NCBI GenBank assembly: GCA_031292035.1
Contig: JARLHX010000423.1
Location: 1 to 64,000, forward strand
Origin: Negativicutes bacterium
GTDB lineage: Bacteria > Bacillota_C > Negativicutes > Sporomusales_B > JARLHX01
Direction of reading: 5' to 3'
DNA: 64,000 nt
In this document: positions 23,431 to 30,959 of the stretch, piece by piece
Numbering within the stretch: the first letter of the stretch is position 1
How the letters are laid out: each line of letters begins with the position of its first letter
Made by a program: the position numbers and the translations under genes
Notes under the pieces: generated by a model
Told to the model about the DNA's origin: nothing
The model's input: the letters and a program-made list of their open reading frames with translations, nothing else
The model's database searches: none

Positions 23431-24768
23431 TTATTTGTTAGCGGCGATCGCAGTATCAAAATCCTTAAAACCGGCGACCATCGCCGCGATTAATTCATCG
23501 GCCTGATCTTTCGTGATAATAAGGGGTGGGGCGAGGAGAAACTGGTCGCCGTTTTCCCCGTCGGCGTTTCCGTTGCCAGGATAGACGATAACACCTTGCT
23601 TCATCAGGGCCAGTGTCAATTTTTCGGCCATTCCGTGGGAAGCAGGAAAGGGTTCTTTCGTTGCTTTCTCTTTTACCAATTCCACACCCAGTAATAAGCC
23701 TTTGCCGCGAACATCGCCGACATACCAAAAAGGCAGCAGTGCTTTCTGCAAGCGCTTTAATAAGTAATCGCCAATGACGCGGGAGTTCTCCGCCAGGTTA
23801 TCTTCAAGCAGCGTCCTGACAACCGCGACCGCCACGGCAGCCGACAAGGGATTGCCGCCATAAGTATGGCCGTGGACAAAAACGCCAGATCCTTGTTTGA
23901 AGGTATCGTGGATCTCCGATTTGGCGATAACCCCGCCAAGGGGCGAGTAGCCTGCGCTCATCCCTTTGGCGACGCAAAGCAGGTCAGGGACGACGCCCCA
24001 GTCGGCAATACTGAACATCGAACCGGTTCTGCCAAAACCAGCCATGACTTCGTCGTCAATCAACAAGATGTCGTAGTGATCGCAAATCTGGCGGATGATT
24101 CTAAAATAATCTTTATGGGGAACAATGGCGCCGCAAGCTGCGCCGCCGACGCTTTCGGCGATAAAGGCAGCGATGCTGTCTGCCCCCTCCATTTTGATGC
24201 ACCGCTCCAGGTCCAGCGCACATTCCACACCGCAGGTTTCGGGGTGAGCGCCAAAGGGACAACGGTAGCAGTAGGCCGGGGCAATGTGGGGGAAGTTCAA
24301 AAGAAGGGGGGCATACTTTTTGCGGCGCTTATCACCGGTCATCGACAAGGCCCCAATGGTATTGCCATGAAAACTTTTCCAGCGGGAAATGATTTTATAT
24401 TTGCCGCTCCTGCCGTCGCGCTCAAGATAATATTGGCGGGCCATTTTAAGGGCCGCCTCTGTCGCTTCCGAACCGCCGGAAACTAAATACAGCTTGTTAA
24501 GTGAACCTGGAGCCAGGCCGGCTACCAATTCCGCCAACTCCTGTATCGCCCCCGAGGTCCAGCGGGAGAGGTGGCTGAAGGCGACTTTGTTAGCCTGGGC
24601 CATCATGGCGGCCAGTATTCGCGGATGGGCATGGCCGAGGTTGGCGACGGCCGCCCCTGAGCAGGCGTCGATATACCGTCTGCCGCTGGTATCAAAAAGG
24701 TAGATGCCTTCACCATGGTCAACAGTTAAGTATTCTTTTTTTACGCTACGATAGAAGACATGATCCAT
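23431..24768 (-). CDS. Class III pyridoxal-phosphate aminotransferase
   Basis: A 445-residue omega-aminotransferase-type enzyme. It shows SGGSEATEAALKMARQYY (phosphate-binding region), SFHGNTIGALSMTG, the aspartate of LLIDDEVMAGFGRTG that contacts the PLP pyridine nitrogen, and the Schiff-base lysine in CVAKGMSAGYSPLGG. The class transfers an amino group from the end of an amino acid or diamine to a keto acid. The paired BKACE enzyme suggests an omega- or beta-amino acid substrate. A cysteine group CYRCPFGAHPETCGVEC in the middle is also seen in many relatives. It is the first gene of the operon, divergent from a LysR regulator. Confidence 0.88.
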   Translation of the reverse strand: MDHVFYRSVKKEYLTVDHGEGIYLFDTSGRRYIDACSGAAVANLGHAHPRILAAMMAQANKVAFSHLSRWTSGAIQELAELVAGLAPGSLNKLYLVSGGSEATEAALKMARQYYLERDGRSGKYKIISRWKSFHGNTIGALSMTGDKRRKKYAPLLLNFPHIAPAYCYRCPFGAHPETCGVECALDLERCIKMEGADSIAAFIAESVGGAACGAIVPHKDYFRIIRQICDHYDILLIDDEVMAGFGRTGSMFSIADWGVVPDLLCVAKGMSAGYSPLGGVIAKSEIHDTFKQGSGVFVHGHTYGGNPLSAAVAVAVVRTLLEDNLAENSRVIGDYLLKRLQKALLPFWYVGDVRGKGLLLGVELVKEKATKEPFPASHGMAEKLTLALMKQGVIVYPGNGNADGENGDQFLLAPPLIITKDQADELIAAMVAGFKDFDTAIAANK

Positions 24769-24869
24769 TTTATTATCCTTTCTTCAGGAGCTGGCTGTCG
24801 AAGCCCCTTTTTGCGGTTCTCTGGACTTATCGTCGATTGTAGTCTATCATGAATTTAACAACGAAAAAA

Positions 24870-24887
24870 TTGATTAATTTTTATCAA
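24870..24887. promoter_or_regulatory. Probable LysR operator
   Basis: Inverted repeat TTGAT-N8-ATCAA, containing the T-N11-A core expected for LysR-type regulators. It lies midway in the 153-bp gap between the aminotransferase gene and the divergent LysR gene. Confidence 0.55.
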
Positions 24888-24921
24888 AACGATCACTTTT
24901 AATGATTGATCGGAGGCAATA

Positions 24922-25803
24922 ATGGAATTAAGGCAACTGCTCATATTTTGTACTGCCGCCCAAACCCTCAACTTTACCAGGGCGGCCGCAAAACTGGGGT
25001 ATGCCCAATCCAATATAACCAGTCAAATTCGGCTGCTGGAAGAAGAATTGCAGGTCAAACTGTTCGACCGGCTGGGACGGGGGATTCAGCTAACCAGCGA
25101 GGGACGACGGTTTCTGGAAAACGCCGGACCGATATTGCAACAGTGCGAAAGAGCAAAGGCGGAGTTTGCGCCAGATGTTTTCCGGGGAGTTCTAAACCTG
25201 GGAGCGGCGGAGACCATCTGTGTCTACCGTCTGCCCAGACTGCTGCTCGAATACCGCGAGAAGTATCCACTGGTCGAAATTCGCGTGCAGACCGAAAGCT
25301 GTGATCGTCTGTATGAACTGATCAGAACCAACAGTATCGACGCAGGCCTGGGTCTTACCGGGCAAATCGACCAGCCTGACATGACGGTCAAGACCCTCTT
25401 TCATGAGGAGATGACAATTGTCGCCAGTCCGATCCATCCGCTGGCTGGAAAACAGGCTGTGACAGCGGAAGAACTAGCAGGAGTATGTCTGATCCTGACA
25501 ACTGAAGGCTGTGGCTATCGTCCTCTGGTGCTTGCGGCGCTAAGTGACCATGGCGTCTTTCCCGGTTCGATGATGGAGCTTTCGAGTGTTGGGGCTATTA
25601 AGGAATGTGCCGCTTGTGGGCTGGGAATTGCCGTACTGCCAAAGATTGCCGTCAAAGCGGAATTGGAGAGAGGGCGATTGATCGAGCTCGCCTGGAAGGG
25701 CCCTCAGGTCGATGTGAAAACACAGCTGATCTATCACCGCGACAAGTGGATTTCGCCGGCTATGGAGGCCTTTGTCGGCTTGTGCGGGCATTTTGCCGAG
25801 TAA
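24922..25803 (+). CDS. LysR-family transcriptional regulator
   Basis: A 293-residue LysR protein: N-terminal winged HTH (MELRQLLIFCTAAQTLNFTRAAAKLGYAQSNITSQIRLLEEELQVKLF in pieces) and a two-lobed effector domain with LGAAETICVYRLP at its start. It is divergent from the aminotransferase-BKACE operon with a T-N11-A palindrome in the gap, so it probably activates that operon in response to its substrate, and may also control the rocB operon that converges on it. The ribosome site is CGGAGG. Confidence 0.9.
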   Translation: MELRQLLIFCTAAQTLNFTRAAAKLGYAQSNITSQIRLLEEELQVKLFDRLGRGIQLTSEGRRFLENAGPILQQCERAKAEFAPDVFRGVLNLGAAETICVYRLPRLLLEYREKYPLVEIRVQTESCDRLYELIRTNSIDAGLGLTGQIDQPDMTVKTLFHEEMTIVASPIHPLAGKQAVTAEELAGVCLILTTEGCGYRPLVLAALSDHGVFPGSMMELSSVGAIKECAACGLGIAVLPKIAVKAELERGRLIELAWKGPQVDVKTQLIYHRDKWISPAMEAFVGLCGHFAE

Positions 25804-25900
25804 TCCGGAGGAATTTGGCCCGGGATAATTTTCATCGCCATTCAATAGTGTCAGTCTAAGCGATGGATGGCCGATTGATCGGATTGTGAACGGCGTGGTA

Positions 25901-25950
25901 AGCGAAAAAAGACCTGACCCCGTGTATTAGGGGGCAGGTCTTTTTTCGCT
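25901..25950. terminator. Very long bidirectional terminator
   Basis: A 21-bp stem with one internal mismatch (AGCGAAAAAAGACCTG and its complement, plus CCCC/GGGG), giving A and T runs on both sides. It separates the convergent LysR and GIY-YIG genes. Confidence 0.92.
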
Positions 25951-25965
25951 TATTGGGGGAGGGCG

Positions 25966-26334
25966 TTAGTCACGAGGGCTTTTTGGCAGCTTGTTATACC
26001 CGTGTTCATTGTATGGCCGCAGGTTGGCCAGCCATTTATCTTCCAGCCCCTTGACCACTTCCCGCCAAGTGGTTTGTACTATTTCTTCCGGTTTAATGGT
26101 TTCAAGAATATCGAAACTAAAGGCGTCTGACCCATATAGATTCCAGTCGGCTTGGAGGGGTTTGTTGGGGTGTCCGCCCATTTTCAGCTGAAACCACTGG
26201 CTGTTCTTTTTTCCCGGCAGATTCATCGAGCTGCCAATGAAAAGTTTTCTGTTGATTTTGTTCGAAATTTGGAACACTCCCATCGGGGGAGGGGTTTGCT
26301 TATATGCCAGCTTGAGCTCTTTTCTTTTATCCAT
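25966..26334 (-). CDS. Degenerate GIY-YIG-fold protein
   Basis: A 122-residue protein with the GIY-YIG layout: GVF in place of GIY, FIG in place of YIG (GVFQISNKINRKLFIGSSMNL), then the conserved tail H-N-x-x-L-Q-x-DWNLYG and F-FDILE. The catalytic arginine expected after SSMNL is replaced by lysines (PGKKNSQ), so nuclease activity is doubtful. It lies 28 bp after the DUF2087 regulator on the same strand. Similar pairs occur in other Firmicutes. The role is unknown; DNA binding without cleavage or a partner role for the regulator is possible. The start ATG is 12 bases from AAGGAAG. Confidence 0.75.
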   Translation of the reverse strand: MDKRKELKLAYKQTPPPMGVFQISNKINRKLFIGSSMNLPGKKNSQWFQLKMGGHPNKPLQADWNLYGSDAFSFDILETIKPEEIVQTTWREVVKGLEDKWLANLRPYNEHGYNKLPKSPRD

Positions 26335-26362
26335 CGGTGATCCAACTTCCTTTTAGAAATTT

Positions 26363-27130
26363 TTACTGAAGTTTAACCCAGTACGAACTGCCGCCTGTGG
26401 TCCGGTCCATAAAGCCGTGTTCAATCAACTGCCGCCGTATGAGGACATAGTCGTCGTAAACCGGCTGTAAAATGGCATTGACTTCTTTTTCGGTATATTG
26501 TTTATTTGTTTCAAACCGCTGCATGATGTGCTTTAAAATGGCCACCCGTTTCTTTTCTTTTAGCGGGAATGATTCAAGCGGCCCGTCGAGCCCCTGTCTA
26601 AAATAGGCGGTGAGGATTTTGTCGTTTTCCCGTTCTGTGATGGCGAAGCGATCGTCGACTTGCCTGGAACTGCGGGGGATTTCAATAAAAGTGTCTTTTC
26701 TGGGTGTGCGTTCACTCAGCAGCTCCATCAGGGCTAGAAATACTTTCGCTTGTTTCTGTTTTTCTCTCAAGCTGAAGCGATGATTGCGAATGGTTGATGT
26801 GCTGCCGATGCCCAGTGTTTTGGCAATTTCATTATCGCTCTGGCCTTCATAGAAAAGTTCGAGAATGGATTTTTGATGGTCTGTCAGCCCTGTCAGTTTT
26901 TTATCAAGGTCAAGGAGAAAATGGAAGGCTGAGCGGTGGCATTGTTCAATATGGACTTCTATGCGTTTTCTGGCTTCGTAAAGTTGGTTTTCATGGAGAT
27001 AAATCATGCCATGAATAAAAGTTTCACCGCAAATGAGGCAGGCGAATGCATCGCTCTCCTGGTGATAAATATACCCCTGTTTGATCTCAGGCAGGGATGC
27101 CTGCCAAAAGAGTTCAGATAAGTCTTGCAT
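26363..27130 (-). CDS. Transcriptional regulator with LuxR-type HTH and DUF2087
   Basis: A 255-residue protein in three parts. The N-terminal 85 residues carry CLICGETF and H...EQCH, a possible zinc site (CxxC...H...C-H). A LuxR/FixJ-type helix-turn-helix follows (LTDHQKSILELFYEGQSDNEIAKTLGIGSTSTIRNH, in pieces). The C-terminus is a DUF2087 domain (FPLKEKKRVAILKHIMQRFE, YTEKEVNAILQPVYDDYVLIRRQLIEHGFMDRT), a winged-helix-like module. The start is ATG six bases after AGAGGTG. It is cotranscribed with the GIY-YIG-like gene. The target is unknown. Confidence 0.8.
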   Translation of the reverse strand: MQDLSELFWQASLPEIKQGYIYHQESDAFACLICGETFIHGMIYLHENQLYEARKRIEVHIEQCHRSAFHFLLDLDKKLTGLTDHQKSILELFYEGQSDNEIAKTLGIGSTSTIRNHRFSLREKQKQAKVFLALMELLSERTPRKDTFIEIPRSSRQVDDRFAITERENDKILTAYFRQGLDGPLESFPLKEKKRVAILKHIMQRFETNKQYTEKEVNAILQPVYDDYVLIRRQLIEHGFMDRTTGGSSYWVKLQ

Positions 27131-27690
27131 TGTAAACACCTCTTAATAATATCTATTGGATACATAGATATTATACTTGCATGTTTGCTAAAAAGCAAGA
27201 CATCATCTTCTTTTGTTTATAATTATAATAGACAGAAGATGTTTCTGCCTAGCAGTTTGCCATCATGGCAGAGGCTTGGCCCAGGCATATTATCCCGGGA
27301 TGGCGGTGTCATCTTCATTAAAGTAATATTTGGCTAAATCTAGCCGAATAGGCTGAAAATATGGCGATTATCGCCGTTCATCAACACAATCGCATATCTT
27401 AATGATATTAATATATTGCTAAAGTCAAATTAAAAGTATAAAATAAACATGCGATAATAATTTAAAAAATGCCTTCGATATTCGGGACTGCTCATCAATT
27501 TGAGACCAGACTGAAAAACGATGGCACTATTTTTAGGAAGATTTTGCAGCGGTATCTGTCAATTCAATTTTGACCGCTAAAAAATGGTCGTTCCCTGTGA
27601 ACGCAGTGTTCAAGCCAGGGACGGCTATTTTTCGCGGATGAATCAAATGCATTAGAATTACTAACCCAATGGAGGAAGGACCGGAAAATT
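27131..27690. other. 560-bp AT-rich gap, no gene found
   Basis: No frame has both a ribosome site and sensible composition. The stretch is AT-rich from 27370 to 27570. A GC-richer part at 27245-27310 may fold (TTGGCCCAGG...CCCGGGATGGC). It ends with the strong hairpin described separately. Confidence 0.5.
27579..27632. terminator. Long hairpin with A and T runs, not attached to a gene
   Basis: A 17-bp stem with G-T wobbles and one bulge (AAAAATGGTCG...CGGCTATTTTT), capped by an inner TGAAC/GTTCA stem. It has the form of a rho-independent terminator, but no coding region ends just before it on plus. It may end a small RNA from the gap or be a leader element for the small genes at 27691. Confidence 0.6.
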
Positions 27691-27909
27691 ATGAGCATAG
27701 GCCCGAATGGAGTAACGATTTATAGGTTGCCGCCTGAGGAAGTTGAGCAGCTTTTATTGACCAAGTATGGCGACAAAATCGCCACAGTCAATGCCGCTAA
27801 ATTGGCCAATCGGAATCAGAAACGCGCAAAATATGATGCGATCTACCGGAACGCAGACATTGCCAAGGAAGTGGCTGCTGAAACTTCTCAAGAGGAGCAG
27901 GATGCATAA
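27691..27909 (+). CDS. Small protein of unknown function
   Basis: A 72-residue charged protein behind GGAGGAAGG. It begins MSIGPNGVTIYRLPPEEVEQLLLTKYG and ends with a lysine- and glutamate-rich helix. No domain is recognised. It is the first of a run of three small genes ending in rpoZ; the gap to the next is 77 bp. Confidence 0.55.
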   Translation: MSIGPNGVTIYRLPPEEVEQLLLTKYGDKIATVNAAKLANRNQKRAKYDAIYRNADIAKEVAAETSQEEQDA

Positions 27910-27986
27910 TAGTCCCTGGTTGGCTGCAACTCACTGGCGGTGACTCGGATTTTCGCTTGTGAGGCAGTAAAGGGCGGAGGAAAATG

Positions 27987-28220
27987 ATGCAAATCAGGAT
28001 ATTCAAACGTGGTGACATTATTGAAACCAAGGACGGCAAGCTGGGAGTTGTTTCTTTGTCTGGGGCTGCCAGTGTTTCCGCCGATTTAATTGTTAGAAAC
28101 CCCAGCCTTTTATCTGTGTCTGGTAAACCGACCGATTTTAAGTACATACCAACTACCAATAGTGAGAAAGAATATATATTGAGGAAAGGCTTCTTGAACC
28201 TCAATGACTACAAAGCCTAA
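27987..28220 (+). CDS. Small beta-rich protein of unknown function
   Basis: A 77-residue protein starting MQIRIFKRGDIIETKDGKLGVVSLSG, an SH3-like or KOW-like opening. The ATG at 27987 is better spaced from GGAGG than the one at 27984. No family is recognised. It lies 33 bp upstream of rpoZ. Confidence 0.5.
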   Translation: MQIRIFKRGDIIETKDGKLGVVSLSGAASVSADLIVRNPSLLSVSGKPTDFKYIPTTNSEKEYILRKGFLNLNDYKA

Positions 28221-28253
28221 CTTTCGTGCATATTAATGTGAAGGAGAGATTGT

Positions 28254-28460
28254 ATGATTAATCCGCCATTAGACGTATTAATGGAAAAAGTAGATTGCAA
28301 GTACACCCTGGTGGTATTTGCCGCCAAACGGGCCCGTGAGATTTTGAGCGGAGATGGGCCGTTAGTCGAATGTAAGTCGAATAAACCGGTAACGGTTGCC
28401 CTAGAAGAAATTGCGCAAGGCAAGATTGTCTATCAACGGATCAAGGCCGGCATTAAGTAA
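28254..28460 (+). CDS. rpoZ: RNA polymerase omega subunit
   Basis: A 68-residue omega subunit. It has the family core YTLVVFAAKRAREIL, then DGPLVECKSNKPVTVALEEIAQGKIVY. Omega wraps the C-terminus of beta-prime and helps enzyme assembly. In most Firmicutes rpoZ follows gmk; here it stands behind two unknown small genes with no gmk, so it may be a second copy or a moved gene. The ribosome site GAAGGAGAG is seven bases from the ATG, and a terminator follows. Confidence 0.88.
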   Translation: MINPPLDVLMEKVDCKYTLVVFAAKRAREILSGDGPLVECKSNKPVTVALEEIAQGKIVYQRIKAGIK

Positions 28461-28509
28461 AGAAATGCCCTTATCCAATAGTCCACCCATAAAGGGAAAT
28501 CTCGAAAGT

Positions 28510-28540
28510 AAAAGCGACAACAAGATGTTGTCGCTTTTTT
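28510..28540. terminator. Terminator after rpoZ
   Basis: A 13-bp perfect stem AAAAGCGACAACA and its complement, 3-nt loop, six T after. It lies between convergent rpoZ and the helicase gene. Confidence 0.92.
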
Positions 28541-28555
28541 CTAGTTTCTGTATTT

Positions 28556-29950
28556 CTAGTACTTGCCTGATCTTTGGCGAGGGTTGGCCCGCGGGGTGAA
28601 TGGTCTTTTGTTGCCGCCGTAACTCCGGGTTCTGAGGGGCGCTTCTTCCGTAAGTTTCACCGGAGTGGCGTCAGGTTCTTTGGTCAGCAGTTTTAGGGCC
28701 GCCGACAGCAGGGAGACGGAATCTACTTCTGCGAGGAGCTCCTCAGCCCGGCTTTTATATTGACCAAAGTCGCCTTCTTCGATCTGGCGCAGGAGGTTTT
28801 CCACTGCCAGGCGCTTTTGTCCTTCCAGAGCATCAATCATGGTCGGCGCAGGCATCCGGAGGATTTTTCGTTTGGTGGTGCGTTCGATAGACCGAAGATG
28901 ATCCATTTCGCGCGGGATTACAAAAGTTAAAGCCGATCCGGCTTGTCCTGCCCGACCGGTACGGCCGATGCGATGAACATAGCTTTCAGCGCCCTGAGGA
29001 ATATCGAAATTGTAAACATGAGTGACCCCGCTGACATCGAGACCACGAGCGGCCACATCGGTGGCGACAAGGATGTCGACAATGCTTTCTTTGAATTGGC
29101 GCAGAACGGCATCCCTTTTGACCTGGGTCAGGTCGCCGTGAATGGCTTCGGCGGAATAACCGCGTTTTTTCAGCGCTTCCGCCAGCTCGTCAACCCGCCG
29201 TTTTGTTCGGCTGAAGATGATCACCGACTCGGGGGACTGGATATCCAGTACCCGACACAAGACATCAAATTTCTCGCGGTCGTGCAGCTCAATGTAGTGT
29301 TGCTCGACTAAGGGAATGGTCATTTCCTGGGCTTTGATCTGAATCAAGGCCGGATTGCGGAGAAAGCGCTGGGCAAGATTTTGAATCTGCCTGGGCATGG
29401 TAGCGGAGAAAAGAAGGGTTTGGCGCTCACCGGGGGTGGTGCTCAAAATCTTCTCGATATCATCGATAAACCCCATATTCAGCATTTCGTCGGCTTCATC
29501 GAGAACAACAGTCGTAATATCCTGGAGCCTGATGGTGCGGCGCTCCATATGGTCCATGAGGCGGCCCGGTGTCGCTACAAGGATTTGGGGGCGTCTTTTT
29601 AGGGCCCTGATTTGCCGCTGGATGTCCTGGCCGCCGTAAATCGGCAAGGCATGGACGCCGGTGAACTGCCCGATTCGATTTAGTTCTTCGGCTACCTGGA
29701 TGGCAAGCTCACGGGTGGGGGTTAAAACAATCCCTTGGATCATTTCTGAATTGTGTTGGACCTTTTCAATCAAGGGGATGCCAAACGCGGCCGTCTTTCC
29801 GGTGCCGGTCTGGGCCTGGCCAATCAAATCCTTGCCTTCCATTAGGGCCGGAATTCCTTGTAGCTGTATGGGGGTGGGTTCTTCGAACCCCATTTCATTT
29901 AACGACCGTATGATTTTTTCACTGATTCCCAGTGCTTTGAATTTTTCCAA
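28556..29950 (-). CDS. DEAD-box RNA helicase 1 (CshA/DeaD type)
   Basis: A 464-residue ATP-dependent RNA helicase. It has the Q motif (EPTPIQ), Walker [19 protein letters not shown] in [17 protein letters not shown], and [10 protein letters not shown]. After the two RecA domains comes a helical extension and a short basic tail ([23 protein letters not shown]), as in CshA-type cold-shock helicases. The start is TTG at 29950, eight bases after AAGGAGG; the earlier in-frame ATG lacks a ribosome site. A zinc-ribbon gene lies directly upstream on the same strand. Confidence 0.93.
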   Translation of the reverse strand: MEKFKALGISEKIIRSLNEMGFEEPTPIQLQGIPALMEGKDLIGQAQTGTGKTAAFGIPLIEKVQHNSEMIQGIVLTPTRELAIQVAEELNRIGQFTGVHALPIYGGQDIQRQIRALKRRPQILVATPGRLMDHMERRTIRLQDITTVVLDEADEMLNMGFIDDIEKILSTTPGERQTLLFSATMPRQIQNLAQRFLRNPALIQIKAQEMTIPLVEQHYIELHDREKFDVLCRVLDIQSPESVIIFSRTKRRVDELAEALKKRGYSAEAIHGDLTQVKRDAVLRQFKESIVDILVATDVAARGLDVSGVTHVYNFDIPQGAESYVHRIGRTGRAGQAGSALTFVIPREMDHLRSIERTTKRKILRMPAPTMIDALEGQKRLAVENLLRQIEEGDFGQYKSRAEELLAEVDSVSLLSAALKLLTKEPDATPVKLTEEAPLRTRSYGGNKRPFTPRANPRQRSGKY

Positions 29951-30068
29951 GTTGGTTGCCTCCTTAAAATGGCTGGTGACAAATAGTATCGCCACCGATA
30001 AATGCTAGTATGTACTTCGTTTGGCGGATTGAAACTCTTTGCCGGCGAAGTAGTTTTGTGACATCAAC

Positions 30069-30099
30069 AAAAAACTCCTCTGCTTGACAGCAGAGGAGT
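30069..30099 (-). terminator. Terminator after the minus-strand zinc-ribbon gene
   Basis: An 11-bp perfect stem ACTCCTCTGCT / AGCAGAGGAGT with a 4-nt loop, followed by six T on the minus strand. It separates the zinc-ribbon gene from helicase 1. Confidence 0.92.
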
Positions 30100-30109
30100 C
30101 GATTCCCTA

Positions 30110-30403
30110 TTATCGCTTGTTTTGACTGAAGCAGTCTCTACAGTAGACGGGACGGTCGCTGCTAGGACGGAACGGAACTTGGGTCTGAACACCGCAAGCG
30201 GCGCAAGTTACATCATGCATTTCGCGCTGCTGGTAGTTGCTGTTGCGGCCACCACCGTTTTGCTGTTTGCGGGCTGCGCGGCATTCCGGGCAACGGCCAG
30301 GCTCATTGGTGAACCCTTTTTCGGCGAAAAAGTCTTGTTCTGATGCGGTAAACACGAACTCGACGCCACAGTCGCGGCAGGTTAGATTTTTGTCTTGATT
30401 CAT
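30110..30403 (-). CDS. Zinc-ribbon protein, copy 1 (zf-trcl type)
   Basis: A 97-residue protein with two zinc ribbons. The first is CRDCGVEF...CPECRAARK (residues about 9-45), with the typical SEQDFFAEKGF insert; the second is CAACGVQTQVPF...CRDCFSQ. They are joined by a Gly/Asn/Gln-rich linker. Such proteins are found widely in bacteria and are often linked to cold shock or RNA binding, but no function is fixed. It is a near copy of the product of 33031-33345. A consensus promoter about 130 bp upstream gives a long leader, as in cold-shock genes. Confidence 0.82.
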   Translation of the reverse strand: MNQDKNLTCRDCGVEFVFTASEQDFFAEKGFTNEPGRCPECRAARKQQNGGGRNSNYQQREMHDVTCAACGVQTQVPFRPSSDRPVYCRDCFSQNKR

Positions 30404-30527
30404 ATTAGAATCCTCCTCAAATTTTATACCCAGGGTTAGTGTGGGAAAATAGTCATCGAAGCTTCCCTTACCTGATAGTTTGAGAAGGATAAATGAAACT
30501 TTACCGAACTTTTTAATGGGCTCTTAT

Positions 30528-30556
30528 ACTATACCCTTTATTTGGGATGGAGTCAA
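30528..30556 (-). promoter_or_regulatory. Sigma-A promoter for zinc-ribbon copy 1
   Basis: On the minus strand TTGACT (30551-30556), 17 bases, TATAGT (30528-30533). Transcription should begin near 30521, leaving a leader of about 118 nt before the ATG at 30403. Confidence 0.75.
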
Positions 30557-30566
30557 GCAAATCTAT

Positions 30567-30606
30567 TTGAATTACACAATAGCTCATCTGTAGATACTAC
30601 CAGGGG
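30567..30606. repeat. 40-nt conserved box, copy A
   Basis: TTGAATTACACAATAGCTCA and the following 20 bases match 52223-52262 except for a few changes, all transitions, and a 2-nt gap. It ends GATACTACCAGGGG. It lies about 130 bp upstream of the small gene at 30738 and upstream of the promoter of the divergent zinc-ribbon gene. Confidence 0.55.
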
Positions 30607-30737
30607 TAAAAGAAATCTTCGGGCGACAGGCTATTGTGTACGCCGATTCGTTGTCACACATTGCTTTTTTAAGAGGAAATGTGGGATGGAGTCACGAAGT
30701 AATAACAAGGATAATCTATGAAAAGGAAGAGTGCGTT

Positions 30738-30875
30738 GTGGATCTAAATGCGTTGTTGGCTGAGAAGAAGAAAAAGGCAAACGAGAATAATAAATCATTT
30801 CTCAAGAATTCGAAACCGATACCAGGGAATAATACTCAGCGACAGATGCCGCGAAAAAGCAATCGCGGAAAATAG
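30738..30875 (+). CDS. Small basic protein of unknown function
   Basis: A 45-residue lysine- and asparagine-rich protein (MDLNALLAEKKKKANENNKS..., ending RKSNRGK). The start is GTG, seven bases after AAGGAAGAG. The frame is open further upstream but without a ribosome site. The composition suggests nucleic-acid binding. A strong terminator follows 6 bp after the stop. Confidence 0.45.
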   Translation: MDLNALLAEKKKKANENNKSFLKNSKPIPGNNTQRQMPRKSNRGK

Positions 30876-30880
30876 CACTG

Positions 30881-30917
30881 AAAAAGGTACGCCTAGATCT
30901 CTAGGCGTACCTTTTTT
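30881..30917. terminator. Bidirectional terminator before helicase 2
   Basis: A 12-bp perfect stem GGTACGCCTAGA / TCTAGGCGTACC flanked by AAAAA and TTTTTT. Confidence 0.92.
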
Positions 30918-30959
30918 AGTGCTGTCGAAAAAGAAGCGGCTTTTGCAAAGACAAAAGCC

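Noticed and set aside
27125..27337. A 70-codon plus-strand frame in the gap upstream of 27691.
   Set aside because: It starts inside the end of the DUF2087 gene region on the other strand, has no ribosome site and an unconvincing composition.
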